From the NCBI GenBank assembly GCA_002077065.1, contig NAJO01000060.1, positions 62,001 through 126,000 on the forward strand: DNA of 64,000 bases, read 5' to 3'. The DNA is from Cryoendolithus antarcticus. Its lineage: Eukaryota > Ascomycota > Dothideomycetes > Cladosporiales > Cladosporiaceae. The notes below the pieces were generated by a model that made no database searches, was not told where the DNA came from, and saw nothing but the letters and a program-made list of their open reading frames with translations. The translations under genes and the position numbers were made by a program. This document shows positions 33,558 through 46,772 of this stretch, one piece after another; within the stretch, counting starts at the first letter, position 1, and each line of letters starts with the position of its first letter.

Positions 33558-35429
33558 GCTGGGCTACGGTGTCGGCCGTTCAGGAGGTACGTATAGGTAT
33601 ATGCGATATGGACTCGGTGAGAGAACTCTGCGCGTGTAGTGGGGTGGGTCCGCGCTGTAATGGGCCGAGGTGAGGTGGTAGAGGTCGTGCTGTGGTCCTA
33701 AAACAGATGTGCTCGTGTCGACGAGTTATTGGTGTGGTTGCAATGGGTTTCTAGGCTTCAGAATGGTAGATTGTAGGTGTTCACGTGTCAAGTGAAGGAT
33801 CTTGTGTCGCGCTCTGTCAGGCAGACCTCAGCGTCGGAATAACGCCATGACGTACGTGCGATGTGGACTAGCGTTGCCCGCCCGCCACGTTGGTAGATTG
33901 TGTCCTTCGAGGGAGACGATACAGACAACGAATGTGAGACGACCACCTGACGATGGAAGACTGTGTGAGCTGGTGCGAGAGAGACGCTCTTGCGCTACAC
34001 ACGAGCTCAGAAGCTCACAAATCGCTTGCTGTAGGGTATCTCGTTGTGGCGCGCATCGCCTTCAATGCATACCAGATTCCAAGGACTTGATCTCCGTTCA
34101 GTAAGACAATCTTGTAGCGGGTATGAGCATCTCCCCTTCCATCTCCTAGGAGACCATACTGCCGGTGGTACGCAAGTACGCAGACCGGTCGCCTCACAGC
34201 GGTGCGACGACGGACCTAGAGAGCTCGCATGATAACAGAAAGCCGAACAAGAATCATCACACCGATCTAGCTGGTATCACAGGATCTATTGCTCACTATC
34301 AAGCTCGTGCGCTTACATTTGCCGTAGAGGGCAAGTCCCAGATGGAAACACTAGGTATACAGTACATGTATTGCGTCTGCCGTGGGAGCAGACCGCGATT
34401 TGAGCCACACTCGTGCTTCTCATCAATCCCACATTAACTTTCAACATCGCCACCGTCACCTCTTTCATCCCACCGATCACATGTCTCACAGCAAACTCGC
34501 TGCTCGGCCGCGTTCGAGCCGCTGCTGACTGCCCGGGAAATCAACACTAGCAGTCACCTTAACGGAACTTGAACTTGTTCAATTGAAGCGTCAAGGCGCG
34601 ACGTCGTCCCACAGAGACGATTATCGGTCACACATTCGCGACTTGAAATATCCCTGGATGTAGTCATTGCAAAGAATGATGACAAAGTAGGCGACGTTAT
34701 GGTTTGGTCAAAGTCTATCTTCTGTGAGTGGAACCATGTTCCTAGCATACCGAATCCTTCGTTGAATCAAGACTCCGCTTTTACGACGGTATATGCAAAC
34801 AACGCGATCCACTGCCGTCATGGTGGTGTGCGTCCTTGTTGTATTTCCGTCATCTCCTACTCGTAGTCGCTCGTTGCTCAGACATTCCAGTCTGGCTAGG
34901 AGTTACTCACCTTGAACGATCAATTGAAGCGACTTGCACGTTCGTCTGGCCCGTTCACGCTGCACCGTCCCACGATACCGCGGCGTGTTCTCAGGTGAAG
35001 TCTGGATTACTCTTTGCAAACAGGCTCCCTGCGACCCGTCTGCAAGGCAGTGAGTGTACTCTAGATGATCGACCACACGCCAGAAACGCTTTACGAAGAA
35101 CAGTCGCTTCTGAGTACGATTCTCCGCGAGCAGCGATCACCGTCGCCATACTGGATCCGCGCGCCGTCGATCTTGTTGCCTAACTTATAATTTGGGGATA
35201 GCATCGATCGACCGCGTACTGGGGACGCGCTTCGACTGACACTACCTTAACTATCACGACCACATCGCCTCGAAGCATTGCTCGTGAGGCTACGTTGGCC
35301 TTCTTGCTGCGCGATTGATCTGCATCTCAGTCTGATCCGAGTATAGCATCAGCTTTCCACAGGACGCAGGTGTAGGCAGGGCGGGCCTGCCCAAGCCGCA
35401 ACCTTGCGAGAAGCGGCGACAGGAAGGCG
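33558..35429. promoter_or_regulatory. 1.9-kb divergent intergenic region
   Basis: Lies between the leftward phosphatase gene and the rightward surface-protein gene and so carries both promoters. Frames inside are short and unsupported. Confidence 0.4.
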
Positions 35430-38041
35430 ATGAGGACGAAATTCCCAAGAGCCCTGACTTTATTGCTTCTGAGTTCGGAGCCCGTCTGGTGTGCACTAAG
35501 TAGTAACCGTGAGGCAATCATGAGGGGGTAGTTGCTGGATGTTGCCAGCTGACAAATTGGTGCAGTCACAAATACAGCCACGTCAAGCATTACCACAAGT
35601 ACACCCGGCCATATCGATGCACCGCCTGCGCTGACTACCATCGGAGGTGGGAATTTGACGTTCTCAAATGCCATTGTGGGTTACACCACGCCCGGCGGCC
35701 CCCTCAGCGCTTGTCCTACGACAGGCGTTATCTGGTCCGCCAACAGCTTGAATACAGATCTACCACAGGCTCAGCGCTGTTGGTCTAGCATCGTCAACTG
35801 GCGACCAGGATCTGTTGCTTGGTACAACGCCCAGATAGCTAACAGTACGTGGCCACTGACAGTCGCAACCTCCACTTTCGTCATACTCTGGGAGACATCG
35901 ACAACGATCTACCCAGCAAACGCCAGCACGTACACCTTGTGTGATCATACACCCAGAGTGGACGTCGAGCCGATCACACAGCACTCCAGCTGGAACACTA
36001 CCTTGTCGTTCACCACCACTCGCCTGGCTAGACCCACTTACAGCGTACCTAAACCATGCAGGCCGAATAATCACCGCAGGATCCTGTACTACGAGTCGAA
36101 CATCTCCAACGTGTCTGGGACCGAGGATGAGTGGGAGCATGAATGCGGTTTTCCAGCCCACGCTGATCCCGCTGGGAAGTGCCTCATTGCAGGAGGGCCG
36201 GTGCAGCTGGTGTACTTCACAGTCGAGACCCGGGGTGGCAATCTGTGCGCACACAATGGTACAACTATCGCGCCGACAACAACGGGCGATCCACCGACGA
36301 TCACAGCAATGGGTACAACTTTCACGAGTGGTTCTGTCTACCTGTCCTTTACAAGTCGAGTCTCTGACCTTCATGCTTTTTCGACAAGCTGAGATCCGAG
36401 CTGGCCTGATCGTTGCGCCCATCTCGCAACATGTTCGTTATGCTGAATCGCTAGTGGGGGGGCGACTGCGGATGTGGAAACTCGTCCCAGCTTAACGGGA
36501 AGGTGAAATACACTTCACGTACTATGAGTTGGCTGACACGCATCACAGTGGACACTCTTCGCCTACTACGACGGCTTCGGCTACAATGACACTGTTGGTC
36601 CGACCTTCACCAATCACATTGTGGCATTGCCGTCTTCGGCGATCAGCACGCACTGCGGAGGCTGGTTCAGCGCAATGGGTCCAGGAACCTCCATGAATTA
36701 CGCAGATCTGAACTGGCCTGTGGCGGCAAGTGCCTACAGCTGTCAAGGTCGCTGCGTAATACCCGCGCAGACTACATCCTGCGATCTTGGTGGATGCTAC
36801 GTTACCGGACTACCCAAAGATCCGCACTGCGATTCCATCTGGCGGGATGTCAATCCCGTTCTGGCATTACCGACGGAGGTTTCGAAGATGGTACCGGAAT
36901 GGAGTGCCTGTTCGGCATTTGATGAAGCGCTGCCAAATTTCTGGTAGTTGAACTTGCCGGTTGTAACCGTGGAGAGTGCGAGGCTGGTTGTGAAACTTGC
37001 AGGTTTGATCCTCCACTGGCATTACAACCCACAGACGCGGTGGCCACACCTTCGCTACCAGCGGACGAGACGATGTCAACTCCAGCATCACCTAGCTCGA
37101 CTGCAGTGAGGCCTGCACCACAGACGACATTCCCGCCTCCGGTACCTGCCGCTCTACCCACGGCGCAGAGTGAAGTACTGCCCAGTGGCGGCCCGCAAGC
37201 TCCGGACAATGGCGAGCCGGACACTTCCACAAGTCCGCAGACTTGGGCTTATACCACTCCGCCACCGGTTGCGGGACTTACTTCGACGGCTGGTGGAAGC
37301 ATTGCACAAGTCCCAGGCCCCGGCGATAGTGATCCTGGAAGACTGCCCTCTGCTTCAGCATCAGAAGTCTCGAGCGGAAACCGCCTCTCCAGCAGCTCCA
37401 ACAACGGCGACAGCGATCCGTCTCTTGCCGCTCAAGTCTCTCAGACGAGTAGCTGGAACATTGCAGATGTTCTGGCATCGATCCTGCACCTGTCCAAAAC
37501 ATTGCAAAGCTTGCAATCTGACGCAAACACAGCAAACTTCATTCTGGCGACACTGACGGAAACACGATCGACGCTCTCCTACTTCACTGTGGAAGCAGGC
37601 AGCTCTGTTGACCCTGTCCATACCACTATTATTACGCTCTCGACACCCGTGCCAGCTGGGGATGGGCAAACGTACACAACCACGTTGCCTGTCTCTGGGG
37701 GCGATCCAAGCGTGGCGGTCGTGGTAGATGGCATGAGCATGGCTGTCGTGGCCGCTGTGGGTGACGATGACGGATACACTACGAGCCAGGCTACGACCGT
37801 GGCGGCAGACACTGCCGAGACAAGCTCAAGCATTCCTACAACTCCATCCGGTACTGGGAGCGGGATAACTGAATCGGTTGCCTCGCCGCCGCCGATGTCG
37901 GTGTCTACGGATCCTACCGCCTCCGCCTCGAACTCAGCGACGCAGACGTCCAGTGCGTACAGGAGCAGGCGATCAAATCGGGGGTCGGTCATGATTATAT
38001 GCGCGGCTCTCATGTATCTCGCTGCGGCCACTCTGCAATGA
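35430..38041 (+). CDS. Secreted Ser/Thr-rich surface protein, probably GPI-anchored
   Basis: I do not recognise a named family. Proposed exons are 35430-35508, 35566-36359, 36455-36502, 36549-36943 and 37003-38041 (784 residues). Exon 1 supplies a signal peptide (MRTKFPRALTLLLLSSEPVWCA). Residues 25-420 form a cysteine-containing extracellular part rich in possible N-glycosylation sites (NSTWP, NASTY, NTTLS, NISNVS, NDTV). From exon 5 the chain is a long Ser/Thr/Pro/Ala-rich stalk. It ends in RRSNRGS followed by VMIICAALMYLAAATLQ, a hydrophobic end with no cytosolic tail, as in GPI precursors. The joins at 35565/35566 and 36943/37003 are well supported (the latter gives NFWFDPPLALQP). The 36360-36548 part, with a 48-nt exon, is tentative. 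Confidence 0.68.
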
Positions 38042-41000
38042 CAGTAGTGCGGTATCTACCAACACTGCTACGCTCTACGTCCACTTCCCGGTTCTGGTAT
38101 CCATCGTAGCTGTTGGCTATGCTAGCGTGGTCGTGGCGATTAGCGGCCTCAGTTCTCCACCCGTGTGGAAAGCTGGAGATACAAGGAACCAGCAGCAATA
38201 ATGTATGCCAGTTGGCTCCCACGAGTATGCTAATTATCATAGCCGATAGTTGCACTGGTGACAGTCGAGGAGCATCGCAGAGGCCCGGAGAAGCAGAGAT
38301 CATGTAGCTGCGCATGTAGGTTTTATGTCTATGTGGCTTGGACACTCACAGCATGACGTTACGTGTCGGTCCTCTCTAAAGCCTGGGTCCCACGGAGTTA
38401 AGTGCCGGTGCTCTGGCGGTGAGCATGTTGATTTTCCGTACGGTTGTGCATGTCTTCGAGGTGGAGGAACAGAGATTTTACATCCGCTCAAGATGTAACC
38501 CAACCTTGACATGCCACAAAGATCACTTACTTCGAGAGACCCACCTCGGCGATCCCGGTAGCTGCGATCCTATTCACTTTAGTGCGCGAATTTCCTTGCG
38601 GCGATGACAGCGCTTCTGCTACTACGCCCATCGCGCGGAGCACCGTGGAGATACACGTGCAACTCTGAAACTTGTTGTCAGCAATGAAGTCAAGTCTGGG
38701 TCGTTCCGCGTCCCGCGAGCTAGGCCAGTAACGAAGTGCAATCCGCTTACGTTGATCTTTGCGGATCCTTCCAATACTTCGCCAGTTCGCGTCTGACGCC
38801 TTGCCGTACCCTACTTCGCTTCGAAGCAATAAATCGTGTTCGGCAAGCTGCATGGCGTCTGCCGGGGGCCGAAACGTATACAGTACTGCTGCTTTGAAAC
38901 GCGGGATGGGCGCTGAGGGCATGATGTCAGGCCAGGGAGGAAATCAACGGCTATAGTAATTATAACGCAGCATAAGAGCCGTGTAGGCGTGCGTTCCGTG
39001 TGGCAGACGAAGCACGAGATTGCAGGTCGTGTCCATGCATTATCTCGCAGATGTCCGAGTCGGTACCTGTGCGATGTTCGAGAAGGATATAGTGCGTGAA
39101 CCGTGGGTTACGCGGCTGCGCCTTGCTTCAACTGAAAAGAGTGATGAGTAGACGTTATGGGTATGTCAGCGTGTCTAGGGCTTGAAGATCATCGGACGCG
39201 AAATGGGATAGGGCTGTACTCGACGGCGCAACGGTGAGGGAGTGTTCGGGATCAACTCATCCATCCCACTCTGATCCCGAATCCGAGGGGGCCCTTGCGG
39301 TGTAGCGGTAGTTCGATCATACCATCATTACTACCTTCCGAATCAACATTCAGACGAATCTCACGATCCTCATTCATATCCTCGATGCCCACCAACCCAC
39401 CAACCACCAGGGAGGCGTCCCTTAGCGTTCCCATCTGCCACGTGGGAAGAGTACGCCGAGCTGCAAGCCCAGACACGTGGAAGCCTCAAGACAGGGATTG
39501 TTGGTGGCTTGCAGATTATGCGCTGGCTGCACGGCTGCACGGGCTGCAGTCGGGTGGAGTTCGGAGGTGGACATAACGTTGAGGTTTGGAAGCGAGGCAA
39601 CTGAGCCGCGCGTGATGTCGCTGGGATGAAAGCAGATGGAGAAGGTAGCGCAGCGGCCAGCGTGCTCATGTTGCATGTTATTCCCGGTGGAATGAGCGTG
39701 CAATGCTTCGGCGACAGACCGCATCTCATGCAAGAGCTCGCACTCGCGTCAAGCCACGTGATGGGTGCAGCGCCGCGACACGAGTCAGCAAAGTATTATG
39801 GTTGCATGAGTTCGAAACGGCGCGGAAGCCTTCGAGGAGACGACGAGGTACTTTTCGCCGATGGTGAGAAGACGATTTCGCTCTTCTCCGTACTGATGAC
39901 ATTGTTGCCGACGCCGTTGCGGTCTAGACCTGCGGATGTTGAATTATCCCGCTGCGCTGCGGATGGCTTTGAACGTTTGGCCCGCAGCATGCACAGCAGC
40001 ACGCCGTCAGGCCATATGTGCGAGCATGCATGATTCAAGTGTAGTAAGCTGACAGGCCACCTGCGCGCACATTCCACCGATACTGGTAATGTTTCAGGGT
40101 GACATCGCGCAAGGTATGAAGTGCGAGGATGTACCGCTCGGAGCAAAGCAGCAACGAGACGAGGTCAATACGATCAAAAGGGGAAAGGTGTGCTTGACAT
40201 CAGAGCCGCACACAGTCCGCTCGCGAATTCTGCCCTCACGTGGTCGATCGTGGGGAGGACGGCTGTGGCTTGCCAACCCCCTTTTAGCACGGAAATTTCA
40301 CAGTCTTCTAGCGCGACGTCTATGCTCCCACTAGAACAACAAGAAGCCTGGAGGTATATCAGTGCGCCGGCTCCACGCTGCTCTCATCCACCGGCCACGT
40401 GCGAAGTGCTGCAGTCTGCCGCCGCCACGAAATTGGTATGGTACATTGGCACGATCGATGGTGCGAGTTGCCGCGATGCCCAGGCCGCCCATGCACATCG
40501 CGATAAACTCGCGGCTTGTCAGCACGTGTCGGGCCAGGATGCCTCTCGGCAGATGTGGCTTCGACTCTGCTCGCAGACCCACGCGCAGAAGTCGAAGTGA
40601 TCACTGCGAAACAATGTCCGTGACTAAGGGGAACGCTTAGTCGTTGTCAATCGCCGAGGCGATGGAGAGAAGGATGATCATGACTAGCCGCAGTTGCCGC
40701 AGTCGGTATTCAGCTCATGAGGAAGGTTTCGTATCGTCGTGTTTGATCAACAGACTAGAGATCGTCAAGCTCCATGATGTTCGTATCGTCGCGGCCATAT
40801 GGTAGATTCCTGGCTTGCGAAGTTGGCATTGAAGCGTTCGGAGTGCTAGTGCGGGTAGCGTGCTCAGATCGATGCGTGGCCTAGCAGCAAGTAAGGTTGT
40901 GTGACGGTGGTGCGTCTCGGAGTTGCAGGGAGAAGAGACTATGTTCCAGCTGGAGGTGCGAGCGCGGTGATGCATATATGAGCAAGTAAGCATCACCCAA

Positions 41001-41720
41001 ATCCCCACGGCGGCACGGCCTTCACTCCGCGGCAGAATTTTGTCTTCTACAATCCGCTACAACTCCATGTCATTGTGCCCAGTGGCGAGAGATCGCCATG
41101 ACATCGGCAGACGTAGTGGGCAAGGATAGAACTGCCAGTGGTGAGACACTGATCAGCACGCCTTGTGCTCTGGAGACTTAAGTCGTGTGTCCACGTGCGG
41201 AATCATCGCGCCTTGCGATGCAGCCATTGCTTTCAGTAGTGCCGCCGGCCCACGAAAACATGTGAGCGCACCAACCGTTGGGAGGTGAAACGCGTGGGCG
41301 CAGCCATATTTACACACGGCTGGCGGCGGAGGTTGGTGGAGGAGCGCGTCGGCGGCCACGCGAAATTTCAATGTCGAGGGCAGAAGACCAGATGAGGGAT
41401 GCCGTGGCCGGCAAGGCAGCTGCAGTGGAACGAACCGAGATGTTCGTGGACCTTGCTCTGCCATGTGTCATAGTGCCGTCGGTGTCAGAGTAGGTGGTTA
41501 GCCGCAGATTCGCAGCGACATTTGGCCTCCTACTTGGTGCCATGTCCATGCCCTGCCCATGCGCTCTCCTCTACTGGGATCCGCTCGGAGTCGCAGGCAA
41601 TCGATCAGCACAATCTGACCGCACATGGCGTCGTGACGGCGCCCTCGTGCTGCTGCTAGCTCGCCGCTGACCCTTGTTTAGCAGCGGCCCACTCTTGTAG
41701 TGTCGCTGCTGCTACAATAC
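38042..41720. other. 3.7-kb gap upstream of the RGS gene
   Basis: The longest gene-free stretch in the window. Frames up to about 130 codons occur on both strands (for example 38527-38922 and 39252-39476, minus), but none has recognisable domains. It may be the extended promoter and leader of the developmental regulator downstream. No repeats found by eye. Confidence 0.4.
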
Positions 41721-44163
41721 ATGTCGTCCTTGTCCTTCTCCACCCGCATTCCACATTCCGCTGATAATACCACCTCCCACCCCGTTGCTGCTCGTCCACG
41801 CCTGCCGCAGCATTCCTCGCCTGCATTGCCCGCCAAGAGGCAATTCCCACGCGGAGCCACGAGGAACGCACATGCTGTCCATGCCGCTCCTGACGTAACC
41901 GATATTGCCATCGCTCCTCAGTCTGCGACACTTCCGCACTCAATTCCACCCTTGCACTCCTCACTCTCCCTACCTTCAGTCAAGCTGGATCTCCCGCAGA
42001 GGACGCTCGCGTCGACCGTCCAGTCCCGTGCGCACTCCCGCCTCGCATCTCTAGGCCGGATACGCTCTCGCGGAAGTGTGTTCCAGCAAGACAGACAGCC
42101 TGCCGTCCCGACTCGCCTTCCCGAGACCCTCGTGGCCAGCAATACGCCCATCTCACCTGCAAGCACACACAAGCGTTCAGTCACATCAACATTGTCTAAC
42201 ACATCATCCGAGACTACGTACACGGACGACTCGAAATCAGAGATAAAGTCCGTCTACGAGCGGACATCGGCTCAAGATCTGTACACTGCGCACAGGAACG
42301 CATCGAGAGAACACCTGCTCCGGCCGAGTGAGGAGATTGTCACCGAGAAACAGGCCCGTGAGGATATCTGCAGCAAACCGCGCATGATGCATCAAACGTC
42401 TTCGCGACTCCTTCGCATGACCGAGGATGAGCGTCCTTACACAAGGGTATGTACTACTTTCCCCCGATTCCACGTGCGACCCCTGCCGTGAGTGCCGTGA
42501 AATTTCGTGTTGCATGTGCGCTACACAGCCACGGATGTTGCAGCAAGCCTGGTGCTTGTCTCCGCATTCATCAACATTGCACGCAATTGCTCCAATACAC
42601 TCAAACATCACTCAATGGCACTCATATTCGAGCGTCGCGGGCAGCGGACAATAACGTTTGGGGAGAGGTGTCCGGGACAGACTCTGACTTCAGTACAGGA
42701 TTTTGAGGACCTCTTCTCGACGCTCATGGTGAGCTTGCCACTTATACCACATCGAGTGCGCTTCTCGCGGATAGAGCACACGTTCACCACAGAGGAGGCG
42801 ATGACGAATCTGGGGTCACTCAAATTCTCGCAATCCAACCGCATGCCAGATCCCAAAGACCCGTCCCGAATCGTCACCACTACTACGACAACGACATTCT
42901 CAATGGCACGGGAGATGGCACGTTCAGTATGTCAGAGATTCCTGGATGCACGATTTGTGGAGTCCGTGGAGGGCAAGACGGACTTCACCTCGAAGAGCGC
43001 TGTGTGGCAGCTGACGCCAAAGGGTATGCACATTCTTGCGCGCTTCTGTCAGCGCAATGGGATCCACCAACGACATGTCAACGAGCTCCTAGACTCACCT
43101 CGGAACGTCATGCAGCTCGTAATCCTAGAGCGTGAGAGCGACAGCGACAAAATCAATTCCGACGGTCCTACGATCAGCGTGCTCTTCCGACGCTTTGCAG
43201 GCGACACTGGACCTAACTTGAAGTCACTTTCGACAGGCTCCGACTCGGACTCGGTTGGCGAGTACGCGACAGGCTACGTTGGTGTGCGGATGCAGCGATC
43301 ACGGCGGGGCGATAAGGAAGCTCCGTACGCATTCACTGGCAAAGCTGCGTATGACTGGCTGATGAACTGCTGTACGGTTGTGGACAAGCGGGAGGTCTTC
43401 GAGATTGCGCAGGCGTTCATACTGCATGGCTTGGTGGAGCCCGTGATGGAGAGCGGAGCAAATGCACAACGCTTCCAGCCCTCAAAGCACGTGCTGTACG
43501 CAGTGACACAAAAGGGCATGCGCACGGCCTGCTGGGTGACAAGTCCTAATGGATCCGTCAATGGCGAAGGGGCACTGCAGGCTCGTGTACCAAATGGTGT
43601 GACACGAGACTCTAACACGAACCGCATGACTGTCATTCTCCGCGACCCGGCGTTGAGGTTGCTTTTCCGGGAGTACTTAAGGGAGACGCATTGCGAGGAG
43701 AACTTGGCTTTCTATGTGGAAGTCAAGTCCTTCTTGTCGGATTACGGGAGGACGAAGTCGAGCAGTCTGCCGCCGCGATTGGATGTGATTAGGGAGACGC
43801 TGGCATCGGCTTACAGTGAGTGCATCGTACGTACTATACACTTGTGACCATGAAGCTAATTTCACGACAGGTCTCTACAACGCCTTTCTCGCTCCTGGTT
43901 CGCCCTGCGAACTCAACATCGATCATAACCTCCGCAACGCACTCGCTGGCCGCATGACACGCGCTGTGGGCGAGGACGAGCAAATGATCACGAGTCTCGA
44001 CGAAGTGGCCCAACTCTTTGACCAAGCGCAAAGCAGCGTCTTCAAGCTGATGGCATCAGACTCGGTGCCGAAATTCTCGAGGGAACCAAAATATGCCTCA
44101 GTGCTCAGGGAGCGCAACGTGGAGGGCATGATTAGCAATCTTGCCGCGACGTCCATCAGCTGA
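41721..44163 (+). CDS. flbA: Regulator of G-protein signalling, FlbA/Sst2/Rgs1 type
   Basis: GTPase-activating protein for a G-alpha subunit; FlbA in Aspergillus restrains vegetative growth and allows sporulation. Exons 41721-42446, 42699-43815 and 43871-44163 give 711 residues. Residues 1-242 are a disordered Ser/Thr-rich N-terminus. A first DEP domain starts at DFEDLFSTLMVSL and includes SNRMPDPKDPSRIVTTTTTT, hallmark of this subfamily. A second DEP lies around residue 450 (AYDWLMNCCTVVDKREVFEI). The RGS domain runs from about 552 (ILRDPALRLLFREYLRE) to the end. Intron 2 (55 nt, phase 1) restores ASAYSLYNAFLAPGSPC. Intron 1 as drawn is 252 nt, unusually long; a small exon may be hidden in it. 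The start is the first ATG (41721). Confidence 0.88.
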
Positions 44164-45094
44164 AGTCAAGTGATGTGTTGAATGTTGGTGAAAGGCTACA
44201 CTGGACAGGCGATGCAATGCGATGCCGTGCCAGGCGATGCTTCGCCGATCAGCCGAATTGACTTCTGACAACCCACTTCCGTGGAGACACGCACCATTGC
44301 ACCTAAGCTCTCAAACACAATGGATCGGCCACACCGATGCAAGTCGGCTGCGGCGCGTAACAACTATGCATGAGTGCAGCAGTTGCCATCGCCTGGCATC
44401 GCCGTGCGAAGTGGCAAACCACACTTCAGCCGCATTGATCGGACATCCAAAAGCTGGCTTTGGAGAATATTACTTGGCCTCGAAAATTGGCCGCTATACC
44501 ATATTGAGCATTGTCACCGCATACATGCGCTGTTCTGCATTTCCGCGACGGCGTTACTTCGCCATCAGGTCGGCGGACATCTGAGCGCGTCCAGCCTCTA
44601 GGGAGTTTTGTCGGGAATCTGAGCCTCGGCGGTGTGCTGTCGTGCTCGTTCTGGCGCATCCTCATCTCGAGCAGGGAGTGCGTTGCTTTCGAGCTGGATG
44701 AGCTGCTTTCTTGCGAGGTAATAATATTGGAGAGGGCGCCGCCGATGGCGCCCGAGTGGCAAGGGCATAAGCGTGCTGCGGTCTACAGCTTGACATATAG
44801 AGTCGTATGAAATGTATAGTACCCTCACCGCTCTCGACAGTACCTTGGACCGTGCTGCCCATGGTCGTCGGCGCCAGGCGTATGGGCAGTGATGGCGTCT
44901 ACTTAGTGTCAGTATGATCGATGCTGTCGCCATGCCAAAAGTTCGAGGTAAACAAAACGCGTACCTCGCGTCTCATATGGAAGCACTTTACCTTGGTGAT
45001 GAGGCAGCCTTATAACATTTTGTAGTACTTTGTATATCTTCGCATTGGTTGCAACGCTAGGCGTTACAGAATCTCCTTATTGTCCTGTCTCACC
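44164..45094. other. Intergenic, RGS 3' side and CHK1 promoter
   Basis: No supported gene. Around 44200-44240 the string GCGATGC recurs irregularly, probably chance. Confidence 0.4.
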
Positions 45095-46772
45095 ATGGGC
45101 GCTCCACCCGGTGTAAGATACCCCTCCCTCACCTTCCCCGGTACCTGCTGATCCCCTACCCATATAGTCCCAGGTCTCCGCCCTCCCCGCCAACCTCCCC
45201 TTCCGCCTCATCTCCAAAACAATCGGCTCCGGCGCCTACGCCTCGATTCGCAAAGCCACGCCGCTCAATGCGCCCTCCCCGATCATAGCCGTGAAATTCA
45301 TCCATAAAGAGCATGCCTTTCGCGTCGGCAGACTACGTCCAAAGCAGATCCAGCTCGAGCTCGCCTTGCATCAACAAGTGTGCCCACACAAGAACATCAT
45401 CCGCTTCCTGAGTACGGGCGAGGACAGCAGCTGGATTTGGCTCGCGCTGGAGTTGGCCGAGGGAGGGGACCTGTTTGACAAGATTGAGGCTGATGAAGGG
45501 GTTAGTCCTGAGGTGGCGCATTTGTATTTCAGTCAGTTGGTCGCGGCGGTGAGTTGGTGTCATGACAAGGGCGTGGCGCATCGGGATGTCAAGCCGGAGA
45601 ACATGCTACTGAGTGGGAGTGGGAACATGAAATTGGCGGACTTTGGGCTCGCGACGCAGTTCATGAATGCGAAGACTGGGGAGCGGAAAGTGTGTGGCAT
45701 GGTGTGTGGGAGTCCGCCGTATATTGCGCCGGAGATCTTGGCTGTTGGGAAGGCGAACGAGACGCTGAAGCGGAAGAAGATTGAGGGGAATAAACTTGGA
45801 TATGACCCTGATGGCGCGGACGTGTTTAGTTGTGGGATTGTGCTTTTTGTGCTGTTGGCTGGGAATACGCCGTGGGATTGTCCGGATCAGGAGCAGAGTT
45901 GGGAGTTTGCCGAGTGGGTTAAGACCAGGGGGGAGCCGAGCGATGAGCTGTGGGATAAAGTACCAGCCGAAGTGAAAGGATTGCTGAAGGGTGTATTGGC
46001 TGTTGAGCCGGCGGAGAGGTGGAGCTGGGCCGCGGTGAGGAGGCATGAGTGGATGTGGCGGCAGAACCCTTACATGGACGGGAATGGAAATGCGACAGAT
46101 CAAGTGGGCTTGGCGACGTGTATGTTGGAGAAGTTGAGGATCAATTTTGCGCAGGAGGTGGGTGCGAGTCAGCAGCAGCGGTCACAGCAGACTCAGAGGA
46201 TGGACATCGACGAGCCAGCGCCGCTCGAGACCGACTGGGAGGCGCCACCACCGCCTGGCTCGCAACTTGTCCGCCCTTCGCAGCAGATGCATCCTTCGAC
46301 GCAAGCACTTCGCTACCTCCCTGGTTTCCTGGCAGACCTGCACTCCGATCCAGTCATGTCGCAGTTCAGCGCCACTCCTTCACTCCCCGAGACGCTGACC
46401 CAGGCAGCTCGAAAGTACTCCGACATCATGCCCTCGACTTCACTTACAAAGTTCTACTCCACGATGCCGCCAGCACAACTCAGCAGCCTCCTGCTCTCGG
46501 CTCTCGATCGTCTGTCCGTTCCCATACCGCACCCAAAACCTACATGGGACGCAGTAAGGAATCGCCAGGAGTACAGGATTCACACACTCGATTCGAGAGG
46601 ACAAGATCTCTACGGTGGCGTAATTGTGGATATCATAGGCGTGGAAGGGAGGGAGGTCGTCAGAGTTTGCTTGAATAAGGCGAAGGGCGATCCGATAGGG
46701 TGGCGGAGGTTCTTCAAGGAGGTCGTGCTGTGTTGTCGGGACGGGGTGTTGTGTTTTGATGGGGACTTTTGA
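45095..46772 (+). CDS. CHK1: DNA-damage checkpoint kinase Chk1
   Basis: Effector Ser/Thr kinase of the G2/M DNA-damage checkpoint. Exons 45095-45112 (six codons, MGAPPG) and 45168-46772 are joined by a 55-nt phase-0 intron (GTAAGA...TATAG), giving 540 residues. Kinase motifs are LISKTIGSGAYASIRKA (Gly loop), IIAVKFIHKEHA (Lys), ELAEGGDLFDKIEADEGV, HRDVKPENMLLS at about residue 144, DFGLA, and CGSPPYIAPEIL. The KIEADEG and RDVKPENMLL forms are characteristic of fungal Chk1. The C-terminal part (SLTKFYSTMPPAQLSSLL onward) fits the kinase-associated regulatory region. Most of the gene is one open exon starting at codon 7; the tiny first exon is needed for an ATG. Confidence 0.9.

Noticed and set aside
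38527..38922. 131-codon minus-strand frame in the long gap
   Set aside because: No domain, no splice or leader support.
44200..44240. Irregular GCGATGC repeats
   Set aside because: Spacing is irregular and copies are too short to distinguish from chance.
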